Source: Tetraselmis striata
Lineage: Eukaryota > Chlorophyta > Chlorodendrophyceae > Chlorodendrales > Chlorodendraceae
DNA length: 64,000 bases
NCBI GenBank assembly: GCA_006384855.1
Contig: VCJN01000180.1
Span: 41,807-105,806 of the forward strand
Reading direction: 5' to 3'
Positions 46,323-57,456 of the stretch are shown here, one piece after another (position 1 is the stretch's first letter; every line of letters starts with the position of its first letter). A program made the position numbers and the translations under genes. The notes below the pieces were generated by a model. That model had not been told where the DNA came from, did not search any database, and saw only the letters and a list, made by a program, of their open reading frames with translations.

Positions 46323-46424
46323 AATAAAATATTGCTATGGGTACCTGTACCCTTCAAGGTTCGAATGCGGCAATTGTCTGAGGGCTGTGCCAGGCCTACA
46401 TCTGCAGTTGGATAATTTACATGA

Positions 46425-46610
46425 GCTAGCAGCCGAGGGCGATATCAGGAAATCACGAAAAAAAAGGACTGCTATCAGAAAGGTCCTGCAGTTGGATATA
46501 TAATTACATGAGCTAGCAGCAGAAGGCGATATCGGAAATCACCAATAAAAAAAAAGGCAATCAGAAAGGTCCTCTACAGCGACCTCTACAGGTCCTGCAG
46601 TTGGATCAAG
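46425..46610. repeat. two LINE 3'-tail fragments
   Basis: GAGCTAGCAGC-GA-GGCGATATC, then an A-run, then AATCAGAAAGGTCCTC occurs twice (46422-46490 and 46507-46585), matching the 3' end of LINE copy 2 at 20565-20640. These are solo tails from extreme 5' truncation or tail-only repeats. Confidence 0.7.
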
Positions 46611-47047
46611 GGGCAAAGTGCTGGGGCGGCTTCGGCCGATGTCCCGGGGCGAGCTTTACGTTTATGAGATACTACTTTTACATTTTTACAATAGCGACCA
46701 TATAATTGTTCGCTATCTACGCGATGAACGACAGTCGTCACACCTCATCAACCCCATCAATATCGTCGTCACACCTCGACAGCGGAACAAGTCACAAGAA
46801 CTTTTGCGTGGCCCCGTAGAATCTGGGCTATCAGCTATCATCGGTATCTCATACCATCGATAGCATGGCGAACGCAGCGCAAGGGAGAACAACCCGTCAG
46901 CCGGTACCCGCAGACAGCCTGCTGGAGCGCCCGGCAGGCGTTTTCCGGGTGCACCCCCCCCCAACACCCAAACCCGTGACCCTGCCGAAACCAACGTGGG
47001 TCGTAGGCAAGTCTCTCTCCCTCACCCCTTGCGCTTCACTCCCCGAC

Positions 47048-47202
47048 AGCCTAATCGCGTCATAGATGATTCGGTAGAGGGTGCGCGCCCTAGATGTCAC
47101 TCCAGGTGTCACTCAGATGTGTCACTCCTAGATGTCACTCAGCCTAATCGCGTCATAGATGATTCGGTAGAGGGTGCGCGCCCTAGATGCCACTCCAGGG
47201 TG
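47048..47202. repeat. 93-bp direct duplication upstream of the p25-alpha gene
   Basis: The block AGCCTAATCGCGTCATAGAT through GTGCGCGCCCTAGATG occurs at 47048 and again at 47141, exactly 93 bp apart, with short CACTC-AGATGT repeats between. It lies about 190-340 bp upstream of the proposed start codon, so in the promoter or 5' leader. Confidence 0.85.
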
Positions 47203-47387
47203 AGGGAAGTCGAGTGCCGCCATCCCGGATTCTGCATCCAGCGCGTCAGCGCGGACGATGCGTGTGTTCGTCCTTTGTATGCATCGGACCTACGAATGTG
47301 TGTCTATTTGCGTCCTCTGTACACCACCTGATCCGACCCCCGACCCCCTCCATCATCTTTGCGCTGGCCTCATTCCCCGCCCTTGCC

Positions 47388-50048
47388 ATGCCTCCTTCAC
47401 AGTTTTTCAGTGCAGACAAAGGCCCGCATAGCCCGGCGAGTGGACACCTCCCGCCGTTGGAATTTCCGAGCTCGAGCAGCAGCAAGAAAGGGCGCGGAGC
47501 AGCGCCCTCCGACGCCGCTCGGGCAGCTGACAGCCTATGCGCGATGATCCTCAATACAAGTGCCGTGTACGACGAGAGCAAACGACGAACCTCCTCCGAC
47601 CTGCAGGACAATCGAGGTCAGGGTCATAACCTGGTGACCCGCAAGCAGTCCCAGAGCCGCACTCGCATGCGCCGAGACGCCCCGGTCGCGAAGCGACGGT
47701 CTCTGGATTCCCATAGGAAACATCCACAGTGTCGCACTTCGCTCGACGCAGGCTCTTGCGAGGCGTCAGAGGGATCCGGATGGGGCAAGCTCCGCGGCAT
47801 GCACTCGCGCTTCCCGTCGAACATGCGCAGAGACTCTTCTCGGCGCTCTTTGGACTCAGAGGAGGCGTTCGGAGGTCGAAGTCCTCGGAGCGGCCCCCAA
47901 AGGAGCACAAGCTCCATGTCCACAGAGGGCGTCGCCGTGTCGTATGGACGCAGCGACTCTTCTCGGCGCTCTTTGGACTCAGCGGCCGCGCCCTCGGCGC
48001 ATATCCCGCAAAGGAGCGGGCCCCAACGGAACCCCAGCACGCTGCTCTCACCGGACCTATTAATAAGTGCGCCGGTCAACTCTTCGATATCACACGGACG
48101 ATCGCTCGACGAGGCATCAAAACCCACGAAACTGGCGCGCTGCCCCAGCTATCGAAACAGGACTGCCACAGCGCCTCGCGACTCTGTGAGTAGTCAGCGA
48201 TCTGGTGTCGACCTGGTAGCTTCAAAACGCTCGTCATTTCGCCTTTCCGGTAGTGGCGATGTGCGGGAACCGCACTCAACAAACCCACTTCATGCAAACC
48301 AGGCCAACGCCATGACCGTCAACCTGCAGCTGGCATGCCGCACGTCCGCATCTGTGTCTATCAGCGGAGACACGAGCGATCGCGCGGTTGAGCTTTTTGG
48401 CAGAGGCTCCAGCACCACTTGCGAGCGGGAGAACTGTGATACTGACCTAGATATCTCAGGACTCAGATCTTCTAGTGCATCTGCGGCGTCATCACTGAGG
48501 AACTCCGAATTGGAAGATCACCGACAGGTTCGCCATCTCTGCTGTTGCTATCCCAAGAGATCGCCCTTTATTTTAGTGGCAATGCACTGATAGCAGATCT
48601 TTGCCGGGTGACTGACATGCACATTATGGTCCATTTGTGTTGCAGAGGGTCTCGAACTTTGAGATGAAAGTGGAATCTTTATTCAACTTATCGCCTCGCG
48701 ACGTAATGCTCCTGCTCATTCACAACATACATGCTACGCAATGCTGCAGCACCTGCATTACGAACATTCTTCGCCATAGCATGTCCCCGCAGTCATTTCA
48801 TCAGTCTCTTGAAATGGCTAGTGTTGCTGTCCGCAGGGTAAGGACAAATATCAGAGAGCTGTCGAGGATATGCATCAGAAAGAGTAAGCAGTGCTTAAAC
48901 TCCACAATGTCTTCAAAGTTGTGTCGAATGGCTTTCTGCCTTTCACGCAGACATTTGTTGTATATAGTTAATTCATTCTGCTCTTGTTAATTAAGACGCA
49001 TACACACACACATATATGTTTATACATCTGCCCACAAAAATCTTCCCCCCCTTGTCGAATATCGCGTTTTTTGTTGTGACTTCAGGCAGGAAGCCTTCAA
49101 GCTGAAGGCAGGTTCCAAAATCAAATCGGACTTTGAGATCGCCATGAAACGCAATGACGAGCTGCGCCGTACTAAGGAAGCTGAATCCCAGCAGCAAAAG
49201 GTGTGTATGAAGCCTGCAGTCCTGCATGCATGCAGAGCAGGCACCCATCAGCACCCCCTCTATAGCTCAGACCCTTAGCAGTTTCCCCGTTGTGCGCATC
49301 CCCTGCAGGCAGCACCGGGCTCTAGCTTTGCACGAATCTTCAAGAAGGCGTCGCAGCTCGTGAGCCGCAAGCCGCAAGCAAAGCATGAGCATGCGTCAGG
49401 ATCCATGGTAGCCACTGATCCAAGGCCGTTCTTTTCAACTAGCCGCGAGGATGGTGAGCCGCTATGTCACCCTGACTGCTCTAAGAAAACATGCCTTTGC
49501 ATCCTGGTCTGGCCTTGTGTCGCCATGGGGACAGTACTTCCTGCTCATCAAAGGGTCTCACTTACCGAGTGTGTCTGACGAGTGCAATGTGCACTTTTTG
49601 CAGCCCTGATGGAGCGCCGCCTGGAGGCAGTCTTTGTTTCATTCGCCCTTTACAACAAGTGGGATGGGGATGCCCTGGTTACAGCCCAGAAGTGCCATGG
49701 CATGTCGGGGCTCCGCTTCCTGTCGCTGTGCCGGGCATCCGGACTCCTAGAAATGAGCCAGCTCACTGTGGGCGTGGTGAAACAGGTCTTTGACGCGAAC
49801 TTCGAGAAGGTGACGCCTGCTGCTCCCTTACAGGTGGAGCACCCATACCTTTCTGGTATTCACTGCCAGCAGGCACTGACTCGGCTCACTGCTGTGCCGT
49901 GCAGGCTGACCAGCTCTGCCGCATGCCCTTCCCCAACTTCATATGCGCACTGGATCACCTGTCGCGGGAGGCCTGTTTGCAGCCGTGCGCTGTCTACCGC
50001 GCAGTGGCGGCTCTCAACACGGAGAACCGCCTATACCTGCACGTGTGA
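47388..50048 (+). CDS. p25-alpha (TPPP-like) domain protein, 6 exons
   Basis: Proposed exons 47388-48527, 48646-48837, 49090-49200, 49309-49453, 49604-49809 and 49905-50048 use GT-AG sites and keep frame, giving about 645 residues ending in TGA. The first 380 are low-complexity and Ser/Arg-rich, with two copies of DSSRRSLDS 123 nt apart and further RRSL sites that fit basophilic kinases. The C-terminal 130 or so (LEAVFVSFALYNKWDGDALV, LRFLSLCRASGLLE, VKQVFDANFEK, MPFPNFICALDHLSREA) follow the p25-alpha helix pattern. Known members bind microtubules, and algal relatives occur in cilia. ATG 47388 is chosen because upstream frame is Cys-rich and leader-like. It converges on the OGG1 gene. Confidence 0.7.
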
Positions 50049-50405
50049 GCAGCCGCAGAGAGGCAGCCACCGTCCAGTCAAGTACTGGAGCGTCTGGAGT
50101 ATCCGCCCAGGCAATCGGTGTGGAGGACATGCTCCCCAAGTCATTCTGGTCTTGGTGTTTGGGCACATGTGCCCCCTTTTATATCGATGTTGGCCGCCTG
50201 GAAGGCCGACGGCGTGGCGTATGAGGGGCATGCCGATAAGAGAGAGTATCAGCCGGCACGGGCGGCCCATCCTATCACTCTCTCGTGCTGCAACCCCCAT
50301 GGTGATGTGCAAGGCTTGCTTGCTGCAAGCGCTCCGAAATGGAGGTGGAACTACTGTCTTTGCAATGAAATGAAACAATAACCTGGTATAGATATTTGAA
50401 ATCCG

Positions 50406-50410
50406 TGTAA
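50406..50410 (+). promoter_or_regulatory. candidate polyadenylation signal TGTAA
   Basis: TGTAA, the usual chlorophyte poly(A) signal, lies 358 bp after the p25-alpha stop codon and before the convergent gene ends at 50524. It is consistent with a 3' untranslated region of normal algal length. It is only five bases, so chance is possible. Confidence 0.4.
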
Positions 50411-50523
50411 CCACTGAGAAAACGCGCACCTAGCCAAGCACAGGCAGTCAATTGTGCACATGCCTGGCCCCATTTGAACGCCCTGGCACTGCGTAAGCTG
50501 TCCTGCGCGTCTCTTGCCGCGCC

Positions 50524-53500
50524 CTAGGAATCCATGCAGTCGACACCGCGCTGCATCTCGCTGCGGACATTCATCCATATCTGCCCCATGCGATTGCATC
50601 CAATGATGGTGTCGCCAGTGGTCTTGTCCACCCGGCCAGCCCAGAGGTCGCCCTCCGTTGCTCTGGGAGACAGGTGCAGGATGTGCTGGTCGCCCGTGCC
50701 CAGCAGCGCTTGCTTCACTTCGCAGCTGCGGAGTGCCTTGGCCCGGCAGATGGCCTCCATGACCTCCTGGGAGGCGCCGCCGTTCCAGCACTCGAGCTCC
50801 GCATCCTCCAGGCGCATGCCGCGGCCCCCGCCCCCCGCCTTTGCCGCTGCTGGGGAGTCAAACCCGTCAGCGGCGCCCTCAAGGAAGCGCTCTGCGTACT
50901 GGCACAACTGCTGGTGCCGCTGGCGATCGCCTCGGCGCAGCGACGCTTCCGCCGCAGCTCGGTACTTCTCCCCATGGAACGCGTGCTCCCCAGTCGCGTA
51001 GTCCCGCCCGTGAATGCAGACGCGCACCGCAGCAGAGTTGGACAGAAGCCGCATGCCTGGGTCCTTGCTCTTGGAGAAAAAGGTGGCAAACTGGGACAGC
51101 GCAAGAGGCAACATCAAGACTGCTGGCGAGGCGCGAAGGCCTGCTCGTGTGGTCCACCCGCTGGGTGCGTGTGTGGCCACTGCTGCAGGCTCCTCCCATC
51201 CATTCGTAAGGATGCATCAAAGTACAGAAGCCGTAACTAGTAGCATCTGCTGAAAGCGGACTCAGTCGAAATGACCGCTACTTGCCGTATGGACAGTATC
51301 TTGCAAACGCTGCCGCCTTATGGACGGATATTTAAACGGATATGAAACAAGGGAAAGGGGGGGGCGGGGGGGGGGGGGGGGGGGGGAGGGGTACCTCTCC
51401 GGCAGGCCTAGGCCTGGACTTGGTGGGGGCCGCTGGTGGCGAGCGATCCACCTTCGTTTTCCTCTTTGCCGACTGCGGCGTCACAGCGACCAGCACCGCA
51501 TCCCCATCGCGCTTTTTCTTGGCCCCCGTGACCTTCTTGCCTGGCGTGGCGGCCTTAGCGGCGTTGACGGCCTTAGCGGCCTTGGTCGCCTGGCCCGCCA
51601 GGCCCTTCTTCTCAGCCTTTGGGGGTGTGGGCGGCGGCGGCGGGGGTTGCAGGTGCTCCGGTAGCCTTGCCCGCACGCTGGCTAGCTCACTGATGAACAG
51701 CGCGTTGTGTGCCCTGCAATGCATGGCCAAGCAGCGATAGGGGTGGCGCACTCACGCCTATGTTCCCCCACAAGTCACTGCAAACGGGGGAAGGGGACCC
51801 GGCGGGGGGGGGGGGGGGGGGGGGGGGGGAGGGGGGGGCACGCCATACGCTTGCAGATCCGGCAATTAATCTGGAAGGGAGGAGCTCGGGGTGGGCTCAC
51901 CAGCCACAGTGCTCGCCAAACACCTCCTGAAACGCCTGCTGGACCTCCCCGTGGATCTGTCCCGTGTAACCCATACTTGGTCAGGGCGGAAAAGAGGGCA
52001 ATCATGACAGCAGGTGAATGTAATCCAGTCGCAGACAGCTGGGCGTGGTGGGGCAACAGAGTTTGGGGGACGGGTGAGGGGGAGGGGCGCCGGGGGCGGG
52101 GGGGGGGGGCACCACACCCGTGGTGTCAGCGTCTTGTCCGCCAGGTGCGGACAGTAGTACCGCACAGCCAGCTGCCACACGTGGGTGTCCACTGGAATAG
52201 CCTCCGCCTTGTCCAGGCTGAAAAGTGCGATGCAGGCCGCCACCTGTTTGCACCCAAAGCAGCGGTAAGGCATTCCGCTGCACCATGTTGCCCCCCCCCC
52301 CCCCCCTCCCCCCTCCTCCTAATCCTGCCCCTCTGCCTGGGCCATAAGTGGTTTGCTTGCGCCTATCTGGTAGTTTGCACCTTGGGCCCGACGCCCGGAA
52401 GCGTCTGGAGCTCTGTCAGCGCCTCCTGGTAGCTGGCTTTCCTGAGGGCCTGCGCAGTGCCAGCGGCAGCTTGCGGTCAGATGGCCCGCATGGTCGCATG
52501 CTACAGCCGGTGCTCAACGCGGTCACCACGCCGCCCATCTGGTCATGCAGCATCTGCGCGCGCATCATCTTGTGCGCGCTGCATCTGGTTGTGTGGCGCG
52601 GCATCCCGGAGCATTCCCGCGCAGAGGTGAGGCTGGCACATGCAGCGGTGAGCTTGCTGGGCCACTCACCATCAACCACGCCCTGCCGCCCCCTGGCTTG
52701 GAGCACAGCTCTTGCACTGAGCCCACGATGAATTTGGCGCGGTATCCAAAGCCATTGGCACGCAGCTGCTCCTCCGTGGCTGCAGCCAGCTGCTCCAGCG
52801 ATGGGAACGCGTAGTACTCCATGCTGGCAGGACATTCCCCCTCTGGAACCTGGCCAAGTGCACCGGAAGAGGCTGACGATTCAGCTAACCGTGCCGCCAC
52901 GGATGTTCAGCCAGCCGCAGCGAAGGCCGCCGGCAGAAGCGTACCTCGAAGGGCTCGCCGTACTGCGCTGCCAGCCGCTCCACCATGCTGTGGATCCGGC
53001 TGATGTGGTTGTTGGAGGAGCAGATGAAGGAGAAGAGGCACTCCACCGGGTCCTGGCGAAGCATCCGCGCGCCAAGCACGTATGGGTGGACCTGGCCAGC
53101 CCCCCAGTCCTCCGATCAAATGTTGGCCCTACGTCCACCCAGCATATATACACACCTGGGAAGGGGGGAGGGAAAGAATGCCAGTGGATAAGGGGGCGGG
53201 GGGGGGGGGGGGGGGGCGCACCTCTGCGTATCGCTGGTCCTTGGAAGACCACAGCTTAGACAACTGCGACAAGCACACCGCCTTCTGGAAATAGGTCTCT
53301 AGCGACCGCGCGTCATCATCTGTGTGCCCCAAGCAGCAAGCGTAAGCCGGACAGGGGGTATAGCCCCAGAAGGCGCCGTGTCCTCCCGACTGCCCCCGGG
53401 CAGACGGCTACCCAAATGAGCAGCGGCAGCTCACCGGGGCCCACGCCAGCGCCGCGTGCAAGCACCCGAAACGCCACGTCGTCTGCCGTTTGCTGCAGCG

Positions 53501-53672
53501 CCACCAGTCGCCGGCCCACGACACCCGTGAACTCGAGCGGCTCGCTGCCAGTCTGCCGCCACCGGAAGGACTGCCCCGTCGGGAGCGTGTGCTCCAGCCT
53601 CAGCTCCCGCGCGCTCATCCCCAGCGACCGCCAAGCACCCGCACGCCCTGCTCCCACCGCCATCGCCCGCAT
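50524..53672 (-). CDS. OGG1: 8-oxoguanine DNA glycosylase (OGG1), predicted fusion to a NADAR domain
   Basis: Exons in transcription order: 53672-53435, 53319-53222, 53091-52945, 52849-52670, 52449-52381, 52243-52116, 51975-51901, 51713-51395, and 51090-50524. All have GT-AG edges and keep frame, for about 606 residues. OGG1 part: [13 protein letters not shown], the DNA-binding [32 protein letters not shown] with the catalytic Lys, and IPVDTHVW with the catalytic Asp. The human Gln that reads the lesion (WAQ) is His here (WAHNALF). It then has a Lys-rich, NLS-like tail (KRKTKV). NADAR part: [55 protein letters not shown]1 excises 8-oxoguanine and NADAR enzymes remove ADP-ribose from guanine. 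If the last intron is not used, OGG1 ends at 51332 and NADAR may start at ATG 51114 as a 196-residue protein. Confidence 0.85.
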
Positions 53673-53874
53673 GGCGCAATGCGGGGTGCGGGGCCCTCGG
53701 GCGCTGGCAAGTCTCAGGTGCTGCGACAGCGGCAAGTAGCAGTCTGTCGACTTCGAGTTTGATGAGTCGGCATGCCGTTTATGATTGAGTTGCGCGCGCG
53801 CGCCTCTTCTGATGGATGTCAGCTACCGGACTGGTGTGAATTACAAAAGCCATCAGTAACCCACAGTGCGGCGC

Positions 53875-54320
53875 ACCCCCCTTGCTCACCCCACTGTGCC
53901 GAAGACCATGCCCGTGTACTCCGTGACATGTATCCAGAAGGGTTCCTTTGTTACATCAAGAGCTTTAATGTAAGTACTCGTGGCAGTACATAATGATACA
54001 GGTGTAAGGATATGTACCACACAAATCCCCATGTGGGTACCCAGTGCCTGGTGCGTTTTGCGCGGTATCCTTACAGTTCGTGCTTCTACGCACGCATTAT
54101 TGGATCCGGGTTCGATCCCGCGGAGAAACATATAATATGATATGATATCCCGCAATGTTGGACGACCCGGCCAATGCGGATCGCCACCGAATCCAAGCCG
54201 AAACGTTGCTGGAGGAGGTCCTCCATCCTATGGGGGGGGGGTGGAGTGTAAGGATATGTACCACACAAATCTCCATGTGGGTACCCAGTGCCTGGTGCGT
54301 TTTGCGCGGTATCCTTACAC
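53875..54320. repeat. LINE end fragment plus 230-bp repeat and two foldbacks
   Basis: 53875-53935 repeats the MVFGTVG-coding end of the LINE at 42.95 kb. 54004-54235 is the inverse of 34604-34830. A 71-bp foldback (GTAAGGATA...TATCCTTAC) is present twice, at 54004-54074 and 54248-54318, and GGTTCGATCC at 54109-54118 matches a pol III B-box. Confidence 0.65.
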
Positions 54321-54600
54321 AGGGCTCTACTCGTAGTATTTTGGCGAATTCAGTCTGTTGCAGAATGTACTCTCTTATTACAACTTGTTAGTGGCATTTG
54401 ATATTTATCCTATAGCGGTCCGACTCGGCACCGCGGACAGGCAGCTAGTATCCTGATGGTCTAGGAATAGTAGCGCGTTTTGTATGTTAATACAAGGAAT
54501 ATTACTGGCGTTTGATTGTGGCCGTACAAGTAAATAATATACGCGTGCTGAAATATCAGTACAGCAGTACAGGTGCAAATACTTGGCCGTAATCTCGGCG

Positions 54601-56450
54601 TCACAGGTTTGTGGTGGTACTAGGGTAGTCGCTAGGCGTAACCCTAACATTTAACATATGAGCACTACAAACAGAGCTAACATCAACTATGAAAGGTTGC
54701 CAGCAAAAGAGAGACATAAGCCTAAAACCAAGGTCGAGCAGGAGGCCAGGGAGCCAAGAACCAAGGAAGAGCCAAGGGAACCACGAAGTCGCCAAGCTGC
54801 CAGAAACCAAACGGTCAAGGGAAGCATTATTGAAACCAAGGAACGACCAGAAAGACCGAAGGGGGAACATGAAACCAATGGGGACCACCGCCCCGGGGTA
54901 GGCCGTCAGCCGCGGCGAGTACGCTTGCAGCCAATGACTCGGGTCATAGCAATGAACACAGGCCGACGAGCGACGCGACGCAGGCGCAGGAGCACCATCA
55001 CGTGCCGCGCGCTCGGCCGCGACCCCGCCAAGAACGTTGTCTGCATGTGCCATGTTGATGAGCAAGGAGAAACGGCGGCGCCACGCAGACAAGACCTGGC
55101 CTATTTTTTTGCCAGTGTGTGTGTGTGGCTAGCTTTTGCGAGCTCCACCAAGAAAGTCTCAGCGTGCGGGGCCAGCGAGCCGAACTCGGAAACGGCGAAA
55201 GGAACAAAGCGAAGCATGCCGGCGGCGTTTCGGACACCCTCGTCATACTTATGGATTTTGTGGCGCTCTGCAGCCCGCAATGCAGTCGTTGGATCCGAGC
55301 TTGACACGCCAAGGACATGGGCAATGGTGGTATCGGCAGCAATAATCGTGTTCCCGCGGATACCACCATACCCAAAAAGCCCAACATCGGCCGGCCGGCC
55401 GTCGCTGCCCTTCGGAAGAGAAACAAGCACCGACGTTCCGTGAGGATCTGGACACCCACGCCCAAGGCGGACTTCACGTCGTGGCAAACGTCGGAAAGGC
55501 CATGTGCCGCCCACTCGTGTGCGGCGTGATTGGAGTCGCCGCCACATCAACGTGCCGAGTGATCAGCGTACGCGACCGCCCAAGCTAAAGGAGTGAATTC
55601 CACACTCAAAACGGGCCAGCGTGCCTTGTACCGAGAAGGAGCAAAAAGCACAAGGGCAGGCTCGCCAAGGGAGAGGACAGGAGCCGCCGGAAGGCCAAAT
55701 GGGCGGCAAGCGGCAACGCGGAACATGGGATCGTAGTACTCAGGGGAACGCTCACGGACTTCACCAAGGCGACCCTCACTTGGAGGATCAGTCACCAGGG
55801 ACGTTGTCGCAGCGCGCAAGAGGCGGCCCCGGAAGCGGTTATTGTCAGGGCCGCTTGTAGGCATACGCGCAGCAAGCTTTGCGAAGCGGACCGTGTGAAT
55901 GCGGTGGCTCTTGGTTTTCTGGACTTTCCGCATGGAGTGCAAGGGGAAGTCCGAGTAATGCGGGATAGCTTGGAGGTCGGCCGCCGAGCGCATCGCAGAC
56001 GCCGGCTCAGCCCTAGCGGCCGAGCAGCCGGCACGGGCAACGTTAGAGCGCTTGGAGGGGAGCAACTTAAGGGCAGAGGCCAACGGCCCCGCTAGATCCT
56101 CGAGCACCGCGTCTCCACACTCGTCAACGACACGGGTATGAGCAGCGCGAAGCTCGACAGCCCACATCGGCGCCGGCACGTTGGCTCCGGCATCGGGCTC
56201 CAGCGCTGGGGTGGCCAAAGCCTGGTGAATCGAGGACGCCCCAACGAGGTAGAGGCTATGAGGGCTGGATACGCCTGACGGCTCGGAAAGGAACGCGCCG
56301 GCATCGCTCAGGGTGGCGTGTTGAGCACGGAGGAAAGTCACAGCTTGGCCAACCACAAGGGCGGTAGCGCCGATGTGGGAGGCATCTGCGATAGCCACAT
56401 TATCGCCGATGCCGAGGCCCCCAAATTGGGTAGTCTCTCGAAGAGGGCCC
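54601..56450 (-). pseudogene. third LINE-type C-terminal region
   Basis: From 56450 the minus strand reads GGLGIGDNVAIADASHIGA, then a 283-codon frame (56398-55547), then 55550-55101 with GYGGIRGNTIIAADTTIAHV, AERHKIHKYDEG and LRFVPFAVSEFGSLAPHAE. This is the typical end of an algal LINE ORF2, with an A-AE-x-K...Y motif followed by FxPFxxxxFGxxG. It then continues in 55092-54960 (FSLLINMAHADNVL). One or two frame changes are needed and the RT is missing. Noncoding AT-rich DNA at 54320-54600 follows its 3' end. Confidence 0.65.
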
Positions 56451-56689
56451 TTCTACCAGGGGTAACCCCTGCTTCTACCCGTTATGGTAGAGTTGGTAAA
56501 CTACTGGTATCTGTATGGTTGTATATGTCTATATGAGTGGTACGTGATGGGTATTCGACACGTACCCGTAGTACGCGGTAGGTACCAGGAGTATGTACCA
56601 TGTACTGCTGATAGTACATGCTGGCATCAACGCGACCGTAGCGGGTACCTGTACCCTCCCCCTCTACTCTAACTGCTACAATGCCCCAT

Positions 56690-56887
56690 TTTAAGCACTG
56701 AGTAGAGGGTTCGGAGCAGCATACAAACATATTAATTTATAACGCTTTTGGCAATATAATATACAGCACAATCCTTTATCGGTGCGATATTCTTCCAACA
56801 AAGTCGCCGACATAGTGATGTCTTGCGACCTCTCCGTGTTCATGGAGCAAAAATGAGTCTCTACGCGAGAGGGTACATGCATAAGAG
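56690..56887 (-). repeat. dispersed repeat interrupted by the gypsy element (one side)
   Basis: Homologous to 13620-13830 on the opposite strand (shared TACCCTCTCGCGTAGAGACT). It ends at the left LTR with AGAG (56884-56887), one copy of the target-site duplication. Confidence 0.7.
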
Positions 56888-57405
56888 TGCGGCAGTCTCG
56901 CCCCTCACACGCGCAAAAGGCAAGACTGTCGTGAAAACACAGAGGCAATAGAGAAGAAAGAAACAATGGTTACAACGTTGTCACCACCCGCCGCTATTTA
57001 TGCGTATGGCTAGCTCACAGCTAGCCACCACCAAGCGGCACGCGCACTGCTAAGCGCGTCACCGTGGAGAGTCGTGCCTTGAAGTGTCGAACAGGAGGTC
57101 GTCGCTTAGAGACCTCCGCACATGTAGTTGACACATCAGTTTATACACAAGTATACAACTGATGTTACAGAGGCAGATGCATTATACATATATGCCCGCT
57201 ACGGGTACGCACATGCGTATTATCCCGTAACTACTACTGAACAGTGTACCGGTACCAGTAGGACTCATCTCATGATTCATCATCCACCAGTACTCGTATT
57301 GTGGCGCGTGACACACGCGCGCACACATACGATACAGCAGGTACTCGTACATGAATGATGCTACGATCATACAGTACCCGTACAGAGTATGCCATTATTG
57401 TCACA
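56888..57405 (-). repeat. 3' LTR of the gypsy element
   Basis: 518 bp; starts TGCGGCAGTCTCGCC and ends ATTATTGTCACA on the plus strand (TG...CA). Near-identical to 63275-63792; visible differences are a C/T at about 56900, an A/G in CAGRTGC and a T/G in ACTACKACTG. Confidence 0.95.
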
Positions 57406-57425
57406 CTACATCTCTCCCCCCTTGA
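57406..57425 (-). other. polypurine tract
   Basis: On the minus strand AAGGGGGGAGATGTAG directly precedes the 3' LTR, the expected place and composition for the plus-strand primer. Confidence 0.75.
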
Positions 57426-57456
57426 CAACAGTGTGAAATAGCATTCCACAGGCAGT

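Noticed and set aside
51332..51394. OGG1 C-terminus of poly-Pro read from the C run
   Set aside because: The same donor-then-C-run layout marks real introns in this gene, so the Pro run is most likely intronic; it remains the fallback if the last intron is not spliced.
53316..53735. OGG1 start upstream of 53672
   Set aside because: The frame is open to 53735, but that codon is TTG; the first ATG is at 53672 and no conserved residues lie upstream.
54004..54118. tRNA gene
   Set aside because: A B-box and a 9-bp terminal stem are present, but no D-arm, anticodon arm or correct T-stem can be folded, and the unit is repeated in the window.
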